Positions 1 to 9,903 of a stretch of 64,000 nucleotides of DNA are shown here, in pieces. The DNA lies in assembly GCA_024220505.1 (NCBI GenBank), contig JAKZZE010000009.1, positions 1,250,001 to 1,314,000 of the forward strand. The letters are read 5' to 3'. This DNA comes from Rhizopus arrhizus. Taxonomy: Eukaryota; Mucoromycota; Mucoromycetes; Mucorales; Rhizopodaceae. Numbering within the stretch: position 1 is the stretch's first letter; each line of letters starts with the position of its first letter. The notes beneath the pieces are model-generated. The model did no database searches. It was not told the origin of the DNA and was given only the letters and a program-made list of their open reading frames with translations. The translations under genes and the position numbers were made by a program.

Positions 1-1609
1 TATCATTTCGAGCAAAATACAACCATTCCTTCTTATTTGATTGCCATTGCTGTGGGTAACTTGGTCGGCCGTGAGATTGGTCCTCGTAGCACCGTTTGGT
101 GTGAACCTCAAATGATAGAACAGGCTGCTTGGGAATTCTCTGTAAAAGAAAAAGAAAAAATTATAGCCGTGAAAAGTATAACTGATCATTATTTTAACAT
201 AGGATACTGAATCATTCATCGCTACAGGTGAAGCATTGTTGACACCTTATGAATGGGGACGTTATGATTTACTGGTTTTGCCTCCTTCTTTCCCTTATGG
301 TGGTATGGAGGTAAGTTTTTTGAAAAAAAAATGGAAATAGAAGTTTAAAGTAATTTTTATGCAGAACCCATGTCTAACATTTGTTACGCCTACTTTATTG
401 GCTGGAGACAAAAGTGCTGTTAATGTGATTGCACATGAAATTGCTCACAGTTGGATGGGCAACTTGGTTACGACCAACTCATGGGTAAAGAAAAATTGAA
501 GAGTAAAAACCATATAAAAAAAAGCAGAGAAATTGATGGGTTGAATTAGAAACATTACTGGTTAAACGAAGGTTGGACTGTATTTATTGAACGCAAGATT
601 TTAGGTCGGCTTCACGGAGAAGCTACGAGACAATTTGAAGCTTTAAGTGGTAAGTATTTTTTTTTCTCACTCACTGCTGTTATAAGTAAAATGACATAAA
701 ATACGCTCTTTTTTTTTTAAAAAAAAAAAAGGTCTCAAGGCATTGAAAGAAAGTGTAGACTTATTTGGAAGTAACTCACCAAAGACTGTTTTGAATCCTG
801 ATCTTCGCGAAGGTGCTGATCCTGATGATTTCTTCTCAAAGGTTCCTTATGGTAAGTCACTGCAAAGAAGGTGATTTAAGCTCATATTATGTATTCATAT
901 AGAAAAGGGATTCAACTTTTTATATCAAATTGAAAAGGTAGTTGGTGGACCTTCTGTATTTGAACCCTACATGAAGGCTTATGTTGAAAATTTCGCATCA
1001 ACTTCCATTTCTACTGAAGACTGGAAGAACTTTTTATTCAAATATATGGAAAAAGTTCATGGTCCTTCAATGATTGAAAAGTTGAATACTATCGATTTTG
1101 ATGCATGGATCAATCAGCCTGGTATGCCTCCGGTAGACAATGCGTTTGACACAACACTCGCCGACGCATGTCTCGATCTTGCCGATCGTTGGGACAAATC
1201 TCGTGACGAACAGTCTTTGGCCCAATTCTCTTCCAAGGACGTAGAAAACTTTTCTGCTGGACAAAAGATTGTATTCTTGGAACGCTTAACAGACTGTACG
1301 CCCTTGTCTCACCATGCTATCCTAAAGATGGACCAACTCTATCAATTGACCCCTAACCACAATGCTGATCTACGTCTTCGCTGGCAGCAAGTCTGTTTGA
1401 TGGCCGATTATGAACCCATCTATCCTCAAGTCGTCCAATTCATCACCCAACAAGGTCGAATGAAGTTTGTTCGTCCTCTTTATCGACTTTTACATCAAGC
1501 TAAGAATGGAGCACAACTGGCTGTTGACACTTACTTACAAAACAAATCTTTTTATCATCCTATTGCTGCTCAATTAATTGAAAAGGACATTGGCTTAGTA
1601 AAACTCTAA
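1..1609 (+). CDS. Leukotriene A4 hydrolase / M1 aminopeptidase, 5' partial
   Basis: Zinc metallopeptidase of the M1 family, closest in layout to LTA4 hydrolase and yeast Lap2 (cytosolic aminopeptidase, in some members also an epoxide hydrolase). The gene runs off the left edge, so the N-terminal part is missing. Exons read as 1-141, 203-310, 365-484, 550-649, 732-851 and 903-1609, all GT-AG and in one frame. Visible motifs are the substrate-binding GGMEN (exon 2), the zinc motif [10 protein letters not shown] (exon 3) and the third zinc ligand in WLNEGW (exon 4), so the active site is intact. The last exon holds the C-terminal helical domain ([11 protein letters not shown], then the LRLRWQQV region) typical of LTA4H. 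The family is identified with confidence; epoxide hydrolase activity cannot be judged from sequence alone. Confidence 0.95.
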
Positions 1610-1726
1610 AAACCTAAAGACAAATAAAAAAAACGCGCACAAAAAAAATCTGCAAACAAAGCATGATACTGATTTTGCTCTTGAAGAGTGTGAAAAAGCA
1701 TGTTTATTTGTTGCTTTTTATATTGT

Positions 1727-2152
1727 TTAATCGAAAAGACCGAAACCCATATCCTATTATAATAATTAGTTGGAGTCATACATCAAATTATAAACTTACA
1801 TCATCGGATTCTTCCTTTTCTTCTTCCTTGGCTTCAGCAGCGGGAGCATCGTTGGAAGCAGCAGCGGCACCAGCACCAGCAGCGGCAACAGCACCACCAG
1901 TAGGAACAGAGGCCATCTTTTCCTTACCTTCAGCAATGAGCTATTGAGAGTATGAGTTGAGCACTGCAAGTGGGAGAGTTATTTTTTTTTTACCTCTTCA
2001 ACGTTCTTACCCTCAAGGGCAGAGATCAAGGAGTTCAAACGTTCTTCTTCGGCTTCAACACCAACGGAGGCCATAAGACCCTTAACGTCAGCAGCAGTAG
2101 GGGCGGTCTTACCACCGGCAACGAGGAGAAGGTAGGATGCAAGGTACTTCAT
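1727..2152 (-). CDS. RPP2: 60S acidic ribosomal protein P2
   Basis: Acidic stalk protein of the large ribosomal subunit, which recruits elongation factors as P1/P2 dimers bound to P0. Three exons on the minus strand: 1994-2152, 1800-1940 and 1727-1753, giving 108 residues. The start [14 protein letters not shown] is the classical P2 N-terminus; a longer in-frame Met at 2197 lies in the GA-rich leader and is not used here. An Ala-rich hinge is followed by an acidic stretch ([10 protein letters not shown]), and the last 27-base exon encodes the universal tail DDMGFGLFD, which identifies the family firmly. The tail is reached only after splicing the 46-base intron 1754-1799. A GA-rich tract lies just upstream of the start, as in other strongly expressed genes of this window. 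Confidence 0.96.
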
Positions 2153-3945
2153 TTTAAATGGAGAAAGAGAGAGAGAGAGGGAATAGGTCAATTGCACTCA
2201 AAATTAGAAATGAAATAAAAAAAAAAATTTTTTTGTGACTTTATTTCAGGTGGTGTACTGGCTTTTTAAGATTCATTTTTTTAGAAAATTTTAAATGACC
2301 GCATTGAACGCAAGGGTCAAATCAAAAAAGGTACAAACTAAAAACTCTTTTGGAAACAAAGGGAGGAAAGAGGTAAAAGAAGGTGTTGGAGATTTAAAAT
2401 ACAAAGATTTACAATTGACACCAAAAATGTTCAAGAGAATTGAATCTATAGGGTTTTAAAATCTTTAACTACTCTATCTCCAAAGTGATGATATTAAACA
2501 TGATTTTTTCAAACACCAAAAAAAAAATCCATTAATTCTATATTCATGTTTTAGTGGTTCAATAATATATAGTAGAGGATATATTATATTTACCATCATT
2601 CCTCAATAAACGCTGAGCATAGTAAGTAGTTCAACTCGATCATCAAAACTCGGCTGGAGCTCAAGTCTTTTTTTTTCCAACTATAAATCGTCTATTAGGC
2701 TTTTTCATTTGAATTTAATCCACCACAAGTATATTGTTGCACCTAGTATTTTATTACTATGACACTTGGTAAGCATTCTATCCATATTCAGGTGTTCATA
2801 GATGACTATATATTTGCAGTATGCACAGAAAGAACTTTGAAGTTGTTGAATATGCTAATAGAACCAGAACATGCAACTTTTGACTTGTTTCTATAAACCT
2901 GAACCACTTTAAAGCGAAAGCTTCGGTTGTAGTCTAAAAGAAAATCCCTTGATCGAGCCAAGAGAGCTCACACAAGTCTTTTATTTGAACCGAAAAGCTT
3001 GCGTATATTTAATCAAGTGCTTTCCTAATATCAACCACAGCACATAATATTTCGTTTTGAGTATGCTTCTCTTTTGATTCACAAAGTCATTCCTATAAAC
3101 TGATGTATACAGCCTTCGAGCCAGATACATCACTGATAAATGATACCACGCAGTAATATCAAATAAATTATCCTTGATGCAGTTGAAATGGATTCAGTTC
3201 AAAAGCACGTATTAAAAAAAATTCAAGTTTTATTGGCAATATAAAAAATTACACCAAACAACTGGGAGCATCTTTGTGTGATCTGTTTCCCTTCATTCCC
3301 CGTTTCATGGCCTTTGTAGTACAGATTAAAGTCGTAAGCATTTACCAAACAAACAAAACAACAATAGAATATACATCCCATTTATTGTCTCGTATGCTTT
3401 ATTTTTTCAAGAAAAGAAAATCTCGTGTAATTTCATATCGTCGTGTAAAATGTTATTTGGTTGTTCTCTAAGGTCAGTATTTGATATAACATTTGCTTGC
3501 TTTTTTTTTTAAAAAAAAAAGTCGTCCTGATGAGGATGAAACCGAGTCTCTTGTCATACATGTTGTATTAATGAAGTTAAACTTGAATCGGGTATTCCTT
3601 TTTTTTACTTTTCAAATAAAACTAAAACGCGTCAGGCTTTTTTTTTTTTTTAAAAAAAAAAAGATACTTTATTATTTTAAGGTTAGCTTCAAAATGTCAA
3701 ATTCTACAAGAGATCATATCAAAACATACTTGCCGATTTAAAAAAATTAAAAGAATTCGACGAGTTTTCAATGAACTTGCTTTGCTTTTGCCCATAACGC
3801 TGAAACAAAGAAGGCATAAAGAACCACATGTTAAAATGCAATTGTGTATATTACAAAGTCAAATCGGGATAAACATTCATAGTAAATGCGTATTGTATGA
3901 CACAAATTGTTTTTCTTCATATTCTCGACTCTCTCCCCCTTTCCT
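2153..3945. other. Intergenic, AT-rich; no supported gene
   Basis: About 1.8 kb with no convincing gene. It holds two T(n)A(n) palindromes (3501-3520 and 3638-3662) and a possible two-exon 28-codon reading frame (2759-2768 joined to 2820-2896). No tRNA with acceptable A and B boxes was found. Confidence 0.6.
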
Positions 3946-3953
3946 TATAAATA
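3946..3953 (+). promoter_or_regulatory. TATA box of the orphan gene at 3995
   Basis: The motif TATAAATA lies 42 bases before the ATG at 3995. Its position supports that ATG as the start rather than Met codons further upstream in the same open frame. Confidence 0.5.
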
Positions 3954-3994
3954 GCCCGCCTTTTTTTTGTGTTTTTCATGCACTGAATACAACA

Positions 3995-4465
3995 ATGAAA
4001 CCATCTAGTTTCAAAAGGTCTTCTCCAATCATTTTCCCATCTGCCTCACCCAAGCTCTGCACGTCCCCTTCAGAAAAGATACCCGAAGCGAAATCGTGGC
4101 AAGAGATTGTTTCGGATTCTCGTCACAGTCCAAACATGTTTGGATACGAAGATAATATACTAGGGATCAAAGAAAGATATAACGTGTCCACTACCACTTT
4201 AACAATATCCAACATAAGTGACACTACAGAAAGTTCTGATATCTCGTGGAATGATGATGACCTCCTGTCTACTGAAAACTCTGATATACAACTGATGGAG
4301 GAAAAAATACACATGGGCAATCCTCACAAGCAGAATACTGTACAAGGTCCTGTCATCGAACGATCCAAAGAGCCTGTTGATACAACAAAAACAAAAATGC
4401 ATAGATCCATTGGCTTTGGTAAAAGCATTCTATTAAAAGTAAAAAAGGCTACTGTAGGTATTTGA
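3995..4465 (+). CDS. Hypothetical protein, Ser/Thr-rich, 156 aa
   Basis: Not recognised. A single exon encoding 156 residues. The open frame extends upstream to 3782, but the ATG at 3995 is preferred: it has an A-rich context (AACAATGAAA) and a TATA box 42 bases upstream. The protein is polar and rich in Ser, Thr and acidic residues in the middle (around ISDTTESSDISWNDDD) and basic at both ends (MKPSSFKRSS at the start, SILLKVKKATVGI at the end). No signal peptide, membrane segment or known motif is visible. It converges on the Kex1-like gene, whose stop is 73 bases away. It may be an intrinsically disordered, lineage-specific protein. Confidence 0.55.
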   Translation: MKPSSFKRSSPIIFPSASPKLCTSPSEKIPEAKSWQEIVSDSRHSPNMFGYEDNILGIKERYNVSTTTLTISNISDTTESSDISWNDDDLLSTENSDIQLMEEKIHMGNPHKQNTVQGPVIERSKEPVDTTKTKMHRSIGFGKSILLKVKKATVGI

Positions 4466-4538
4466 ACATGCTTGTCGTGCCTATGTGTATAGAGCAACCA
4501 TAATAAAAAGTATAGATAAACACATTACGTTCAACCTT

Positions 4539-7211
4539 TTAATGAAGTTTATTCTTATTTAAATCTGAACCCTCATCCCAATTGTCAAAATCTTCAAAAT
4601 CGCTTTCATCTTCTTGGTCAGCAACCACAAAGTGACCGGTGGGTTGCTTAATTTGAGAGCTTGAATGTGAATCTTCTTCAAATCCTTCTTCTGGTTCGAA
4701 TAAGATAGAGGTTCCAACCACCAACTCATCACTATGTATATACAGTGAGAATTAATTAAAAGAATACTCACAAAAGACTTACAGTTCATTTGTTTCATCT
4801 TGATCTCCCAAACGCAGCTTCTTTTGATGATTGCCGTTGTTTTTAAACAAATTCTTGATATACGCCAACACCCCTGGTTTTTTTACTCCTTCACGCTCTT
4901 GTCGTGGAGCCCCACCAAATTCTGCAGTAGGTGATGGCCTTTTGCTCCTGGTGCATAAATAACAGCCCAAAACAAGGAAAAGAAGTAGGATGGCTGCTGA
5001 TGCAGCCGTGCCCAAGCTGTAATAAGCGGACCATGTCTTGTCTCCTACTTTCTTTGCCCTGTCCTCTTGTTCTGGCATTGAATCTTTGTGCGTGTCTTCT
5101 TTTCGCTCAAGGTCACCTACTTGACTCTGCTTTCCTTTCACAACGTTATCACCTACTTGCATAAACCGGTTGATCATATCAAGGCATTCTATGGGCTTAT
5201 CGTAGGGAACCATATGGCTTCCATCTTTAATAACCACATATGTCAAATTGCGATCCCGAGTATAATATCCAGCTAGTTTGCCATCTATTTTCCACTCTAG
5301 TTTTTCTGTCCCTTTCTTTTTTTTTTTAACAAAATAAGCTTTCTTCTACTTGTCGACTTTTCTTTACTCATCTTTACCTTGAAGCCCTTTGATCCATCCC
5401 ATGTCATATTCCCAATCAAATACTCTATACCCAACGTATTACATATCAAATCGTATTCACCGCTGCGAAAAATTAGTAACGATCATCTCTGTTATTTTGG
5501 TCGCTGCCTTCCCTCCCCTTTTTCTTATATCTTACTTGTAAAGTAAAACAGGAATTTCTTTTAAAATTTCAGGCAACAGCTAATATTTGCAAGAAAAATA
5601 AGCGAAAATAACCCCCCTGCCTTTCTTTTCATCTTACATAATACGATGAAGGGCTTTGATCATCATTCAATGCTATGCCAACAGTTGATGTACACTCTTT
5701 CCAGCCTAATGACTGCCTTTCTGCATGTATTGCTTTCTTCACTGCATCTAGCTAAATAAGCCAATGTTAATTCCTTACTGTCTATTAAAGACATTTACTC
5801 TTAAATATCTTGTCATATCTGATAACTCATATGGCCATGATAATCCACATTCAGGATAGGGTTCATCTCTCATACGAATATCATATACATTCATGCAGAC
5901 AGTTTCACCATCCTTATTCCTAAATCAACATTATTTTCCTTAATCCTTCTAATTATTTTGTTTAATTTGAAATACTCACTCTCGTATATTACTATTTGTT
6001 ACATCAGTCAACACTTTTTCGCAAGAACTAATATGAATCGTTTCTTTTCTATTCAGATCCTTTTGACAATCTTCAAAGTGAGTATTCAATATATCCTACA
6101 GAAAAAAAAAGTACATGTAAGCTAGGATGAAAACAAATAAGTTCTTATTCGTTACCAGACGGTCTTTTGCCACAAGTTCTTTTTGCAGACTAAAATCATG
6201 ATAAGCATTGTACTGTTTTTTTTTATATAATCAGTCAATAAAGATTATACATAATGCTTTGTGATGATTACTTGATGTTTAGCAGAAATCCAACCGTTTC
6301 CAATAGCGATACCTTTCAAGTTGTATTGTTCTTTTTCCTTATTTAGATTCAATAGACGGGATGCAAAGTAAGGTATATATGAGCCTGCAAAACTTTCTCC
6401 AGAAAGATACAGCGATTGTTGACGTAAGTTTGGAAATATCATAAAGAGTTTATCTATAAATTGGATGAATCCGTCCGTTGTCTCTGCCATAGTATGTACA
6501 TAGCTATCTGAATCTGCAAAACTAAACCCAGTCCCAACCGGTTGATCCACTAAAAAGAATATAGCCAAGGTCAAAAGTGACTATCTAAAACAAGCACAGA
6601 TGTTTACCATATATGTTCGTTGCATAGTTCTGCCATCCTCCTTCATTGATGCTTAACGATAAATTCTTTTCTACTCTAAAAGGTCCATTCTCCAGAAATA
6701 AACCGTCCATGCTACATACAGAAACAAATCAAGTAACGTCATTTTGCTGCTTTTCTTTATTAATTTTTTTTTTTCTTTACCTTGAGCAGCCAGGTCCACC
6801 GTTTAGCCAAATGATCTACAGTGTTATTTTGTATTAGCTTTTTTTTTCTACTATTTAAGGTCGTATTGAGGCTACATACAACGTTTCCTGGATCTGTCTT
6901 TTCTTCTTGCTCAATCATCCAAAAGAATATATTGGCATTGCTCTTTTTTGACAGCTCAATGTGTCTGAGGATTTATTAGATAAACTGGTGTGTTTCGTTC
7001 TGTTTATTTTATTACCCCGCATACTGTGAAAAGCCAAGTGTTGTGATATCAATTCCAGGCAAAGACTTTATTTTGTAATCTTCCGCTATAATACATGTTG
7101 GATAGTTTGAGCAAAAAAAAAAAAAAGAAAGAAAATTTACAGGTCGTAGTTACCTTTTTGACAAATAACACCAGTTATCGCCAATAATGCAAAAAGAAAG
7201 TCTCCCTTCAT
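4539..7211 (-). CDS. KEX1: Kex1-type serine carboxypeptidase (S10), membrane-anchored
   Basis: Serine carboxypeptidase of the trans-Golgi that trims C-terminal Lys/Arg from precursors cut by Kex2. Multi-exon on the minus strand. The start at 7211 opens a signal peptide (MKGDFLFALLAITGV), followed after a short first intron by the mature N-terminus. WLNGGPGCSS (about 6780-6815), the nucleophile motif GESFAG (about 6400), an Asp region (YDLICNTLG, about 5440) and the catalytic His in GSHMVPYDKP (about 5200) are all visible. After the catalytic domain come a polar stalk, one membrane span (AAILLLFLVLGCYL, about 5000), a basic stop-transfer segment and a long acidic cytosolic tail, the Kex1 architecture rather than a vacuolar carboxypeptidase Y. 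The last intron is 4732-4782. I did not fix every internal splice site; the overall call is firm. Confidence 0.9.
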
Positions 7212-7450
7212 TAAAGTAAAGAAAACAAAAGTAAATAACGTAGTGAAAAAGCATATAAATGGTATCTAACGGTTAAAACTCCGGTGTCATTTTTTTTAAA
7301 AGGAAAAAAAGGGGCAAGTACAGGATAACGATCAATATTGAATATACTAAGTGTTTTGAAAACCATCGACAATTAAATCATGTTTTAACCAGCTAAAATG
7401 CTGTAATTATTCTTTTTTGGCTGTAAGATAATCTATAGTGGTTTTATTGC

Positions 7451-8438
7451 TTATTGAAATTTCCATACTTCTTCCGATGACAATCCTAGTTCGGCCAGCA
7501 TTCCAGAAAGTTTTCCTTGAGAGTAATCCCTTGCTCTTTCTCCAGAAACTGATCTCAACATCGCATCGGGGCCACACACAAAGATTTTGCGTCGTGTATT
7601 TCTATCTTTTGACATGAAATCTTCAATCATCTCTTTTGTCACATATCCCACATCTTTCCAATCAGCCGGAGGTTGTTCCAACACGTATTTGATCTTCAAT
7701 CTATCACCGTGTTTCTTTTGTAATTCGTCTAATTCTGATTTTAATAAAATATCCTCGAATGTTTTATTTCCGTAAATAAGCCAAATACGCGTATCCTTGT
7801 CGTTAGGATTTTCCAAAATGTGACGGATGATTTGATACATGGGAGATATGCCAGTACCTCCAGCAATCTATTTTTGTATTAGTCTCGCCCAATATCTCGT
7901 AGAATTTACTTTTCAATCCTAGTACCATGCCAATCTCTGCTAGTGAATTCTCTTTATATTCATATTCCTCCTTCATTGGACCTCTTATATGCACTTGATC
8001 GACTCTTGGTTCAAATCCTGATAGTGTACGTGACACTGAGCCATTTTCGTATCTTTTCACAACAAAGTCAATATAGCCGTCCTTGTGAGGATTTGGGTTG
8101 ATAGGTGTGTAAGGTCGCATCACTTGAATCGTATCATCCTTTATATAAAGGCAAGAAGGGATCGGATATGATTTAGCAAACTCTTGTTTAATGGATATAC
8201 GTAATCGATAAGCGTCGGGTGATATTCTTTCTTTTTGAACTAGATCGAACGGTATGTATCTCTCAGGATTTAATGCCTTAGGACCCTTATTACTGGAGTA
8301 CTGCCAACTAAGGTATCCTAGCCCTATTGCGCTTAAAACAGAAACTGCAAGGTAAGATCGCCCCTTGTTTCCCTTTGGAATCGCTGAAGAAAATGATCGA
8401 AGTTGAAATGTAGAATTGCGACTGACTGCTTTGAACAT
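7451..8438 (-). CDS. MCR1: Mitochondrial NADH-cytochrome b5 reductase
   Basis: FAD flavoprotein that passes electrons from NADH to cytochrome b5 or related acceptors; Mcr1-type enzymes sit in the mitochondrial outer membrane and intermembrane space. Two exons, 7926-8438 and 7451-7867, give 309 residues. The N-terminus (MFKAVSRNSTFQLRSFSS) looks like a mitochondrial presequence and is followed by a membrane segment (YLAVSVLSAIGLGYLSW). The FAD motif RPYTP, the NADH-binding motif IAGGTGISPMYQ (across the splice junction) and CGPDAM near the C-terminus are all present. The intron donor is GTACTA, which is unusual, but it restores the family sequence EIGM-IAGGTG exactly. The start at 8438 is preferred over an in-frame Met 15 codons upstream within a T-rich leader. 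Confidence 0.93.
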
Positions 8439-9053
8439 GAAAGATCTAAATATGTCAAAAAAAAAAAAAAAAAAATGCTGCAAAGTAAAAAAAAAAATGA
8501 GTCTTGTTCATTTCGATCTCCGTCCCTGGACCTTGTCACGGATACACTTCTGAAAGTATTGCAAGTGCGTCTTGCGCCTAGTGCAATTGCCACTGATTCC
8601 ATTCCGGCTTTAGATGCAATGATATGATCACAAGCCGTACTTTGTCTTTATGGCATAAATAAAGTTTAAAAAATCTCATGCATTGTTTATACTTTTTAAA
8701 TTCGTGCAGTGTGCAATCGCAGTGAAAAATATCGATGAAGTCACTACAAGTCAAACTGAAAAGCTCTTTTTCTTATTCAAGAAATCAGAAAAAAGAGCGG
8801 GAGTAAATTTGATCACCAACAGAGCATTGAAAAAAATTAATCAATAGTCTTGAGTTCTCACAGTCAATTTTGAAATTCTATAAACTGGTACTGCGAGCAA
8901 TATAGGATCCCTCATTTTATTCTCTAGATTTGTAACAATAAATGACATTTTATTTTTTCGAAAAAGAACGTTTTATAATTCATAATAAACAAAAAAATCA
9001 AGCTTTTTATTATTAAAGGAAAAAAAAAAAAGGCGTTTACTTTATCATTTTAT
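8439..9053. other. Intergenic between MCR1 and the enoyl-CoA isomerase gene
   Basis: AT-rich spacer of about 0.6 kb. It carries the MCR1 leader (poly-T/A around 8460-8500) and the 3' flank of the isomerase gene. No coding signal was seen. Confidence 0.6.
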
Positions 9054-9903
9054 TTATAGTCTGCTTGCAAAACGATTGAAAGGTACACCTAATTGTCTTA
9101 CAATATCTACATACATCTGGATATAGTAAAGGATTATTAGCTATTTTTATTTCACCTGGTTTTTATATTTAAATTTACCTCTTCCTTCAATTGTTTATAG
9201 ACAATTCCAGCCTTTGCCTTGGGTGCCCATTTTAATGCTAATTCTTTGGCCTTTGATAATATTTCGTCTTTAGGAACAGCCAAATCCACAATTCCTTCAT
9301 CAAACGCTTCTCTAGCAGACAATCGTCGAGCTTGTAAAACCATGTCACGGTATACCTTGGGTGTTGTCTTTTCACGTACTATAGCTGCCATACCAGGGGC
9401 GAGGGCTGATGGAAGATCAACTTCATTTAAACAAATATATCCTCTATCTGTTCTCATTACTCTGTAATCTAAAACATAAATAGGAATATCAGTCATCTGT
9501 TGTGGATTACAAGTATATTACCGTGAGCAAAGGCAAACATGCATCCACCTGCAAATGCATGACCATTTATAGCAGCCACAGTAGGTATACAAAATGTGAG
9601 TAATTTCTTAAACATGAAGAGAACGGTATCAATGAATGTAGGATAAGCAAGAGCATATTCTAAATCCAGTCCATTGCTATAGAATTTATCATCTCCAATA
9701 GTTATTAATGCCATATCAACAGGATCATCTGCTTGAAAAAAAATATCTTCAATGATCTGAAGTGCCCTTAAGACAGATTGACAGAATTGAGGTGAAATAC
9801 GATTATCACGGTTATGCATGTGAAGAATAAATAAAGGCCCTTCTCTTGAAAGAGTCATTAGGTGATCTTGTTCAGTAGGAAGTGCTAAAGGAAACTGAGT
9901 CAT
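9054..9903 (-). CDS. Peroxisomal delta3,delta2-enoyl-CoA isomerase / hydratase-like, PTS1 SRL
   Basis: Crotonase-fold enzyme, best matched to the peroxisomal delta3,delta2-enoyl-CoA isomerases needed for beta-oxidation of unsaturated fatty acids. Three exons, 9522-9903, 9179-9468 and 9054-9116, encode 244 residues. The oxyanion-hole region reads INGHAFAGGCMFAFAHDYRVM (joined across intron 1 at HD), and the ECI-type acid NEVDL follows. The C-terminus NRFASRL ends in SRL, a type 1 peroxisomal targeting signal, encoded in a separate 63-base last exon. Without splicing intron 2 the protein would end in an unrelated sequence lacking the signal. The choice between isomerase and another crotonase rests on the EVDL motif and length; the crotonase family itself is certain. 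Confidence 0.88.

Noticed and set aside
1663..1947. Plus-strand open frame over the P2 gene
   Set aside because: Antisense shadow of the Ala-rich region of the ribosomal P2 gene.
2600..2680. Possible tRNA with a B-box-like TTCAACTC and T-run terminator
   Set aside because: No A box or acceptor stem pairing could be found.
3525..3560. Hammerhead-ribozyme-like core (CTGATGA and GAAAC)
   Set aside because: Only four bases separate the two core boxes, so no stem II can form, and stems I and III do not pair convincingly.
3274..3741. Open frames rich in Phe and Lys
   Set aside because: Low-complexity translations of T and A runs with no start context or motif.
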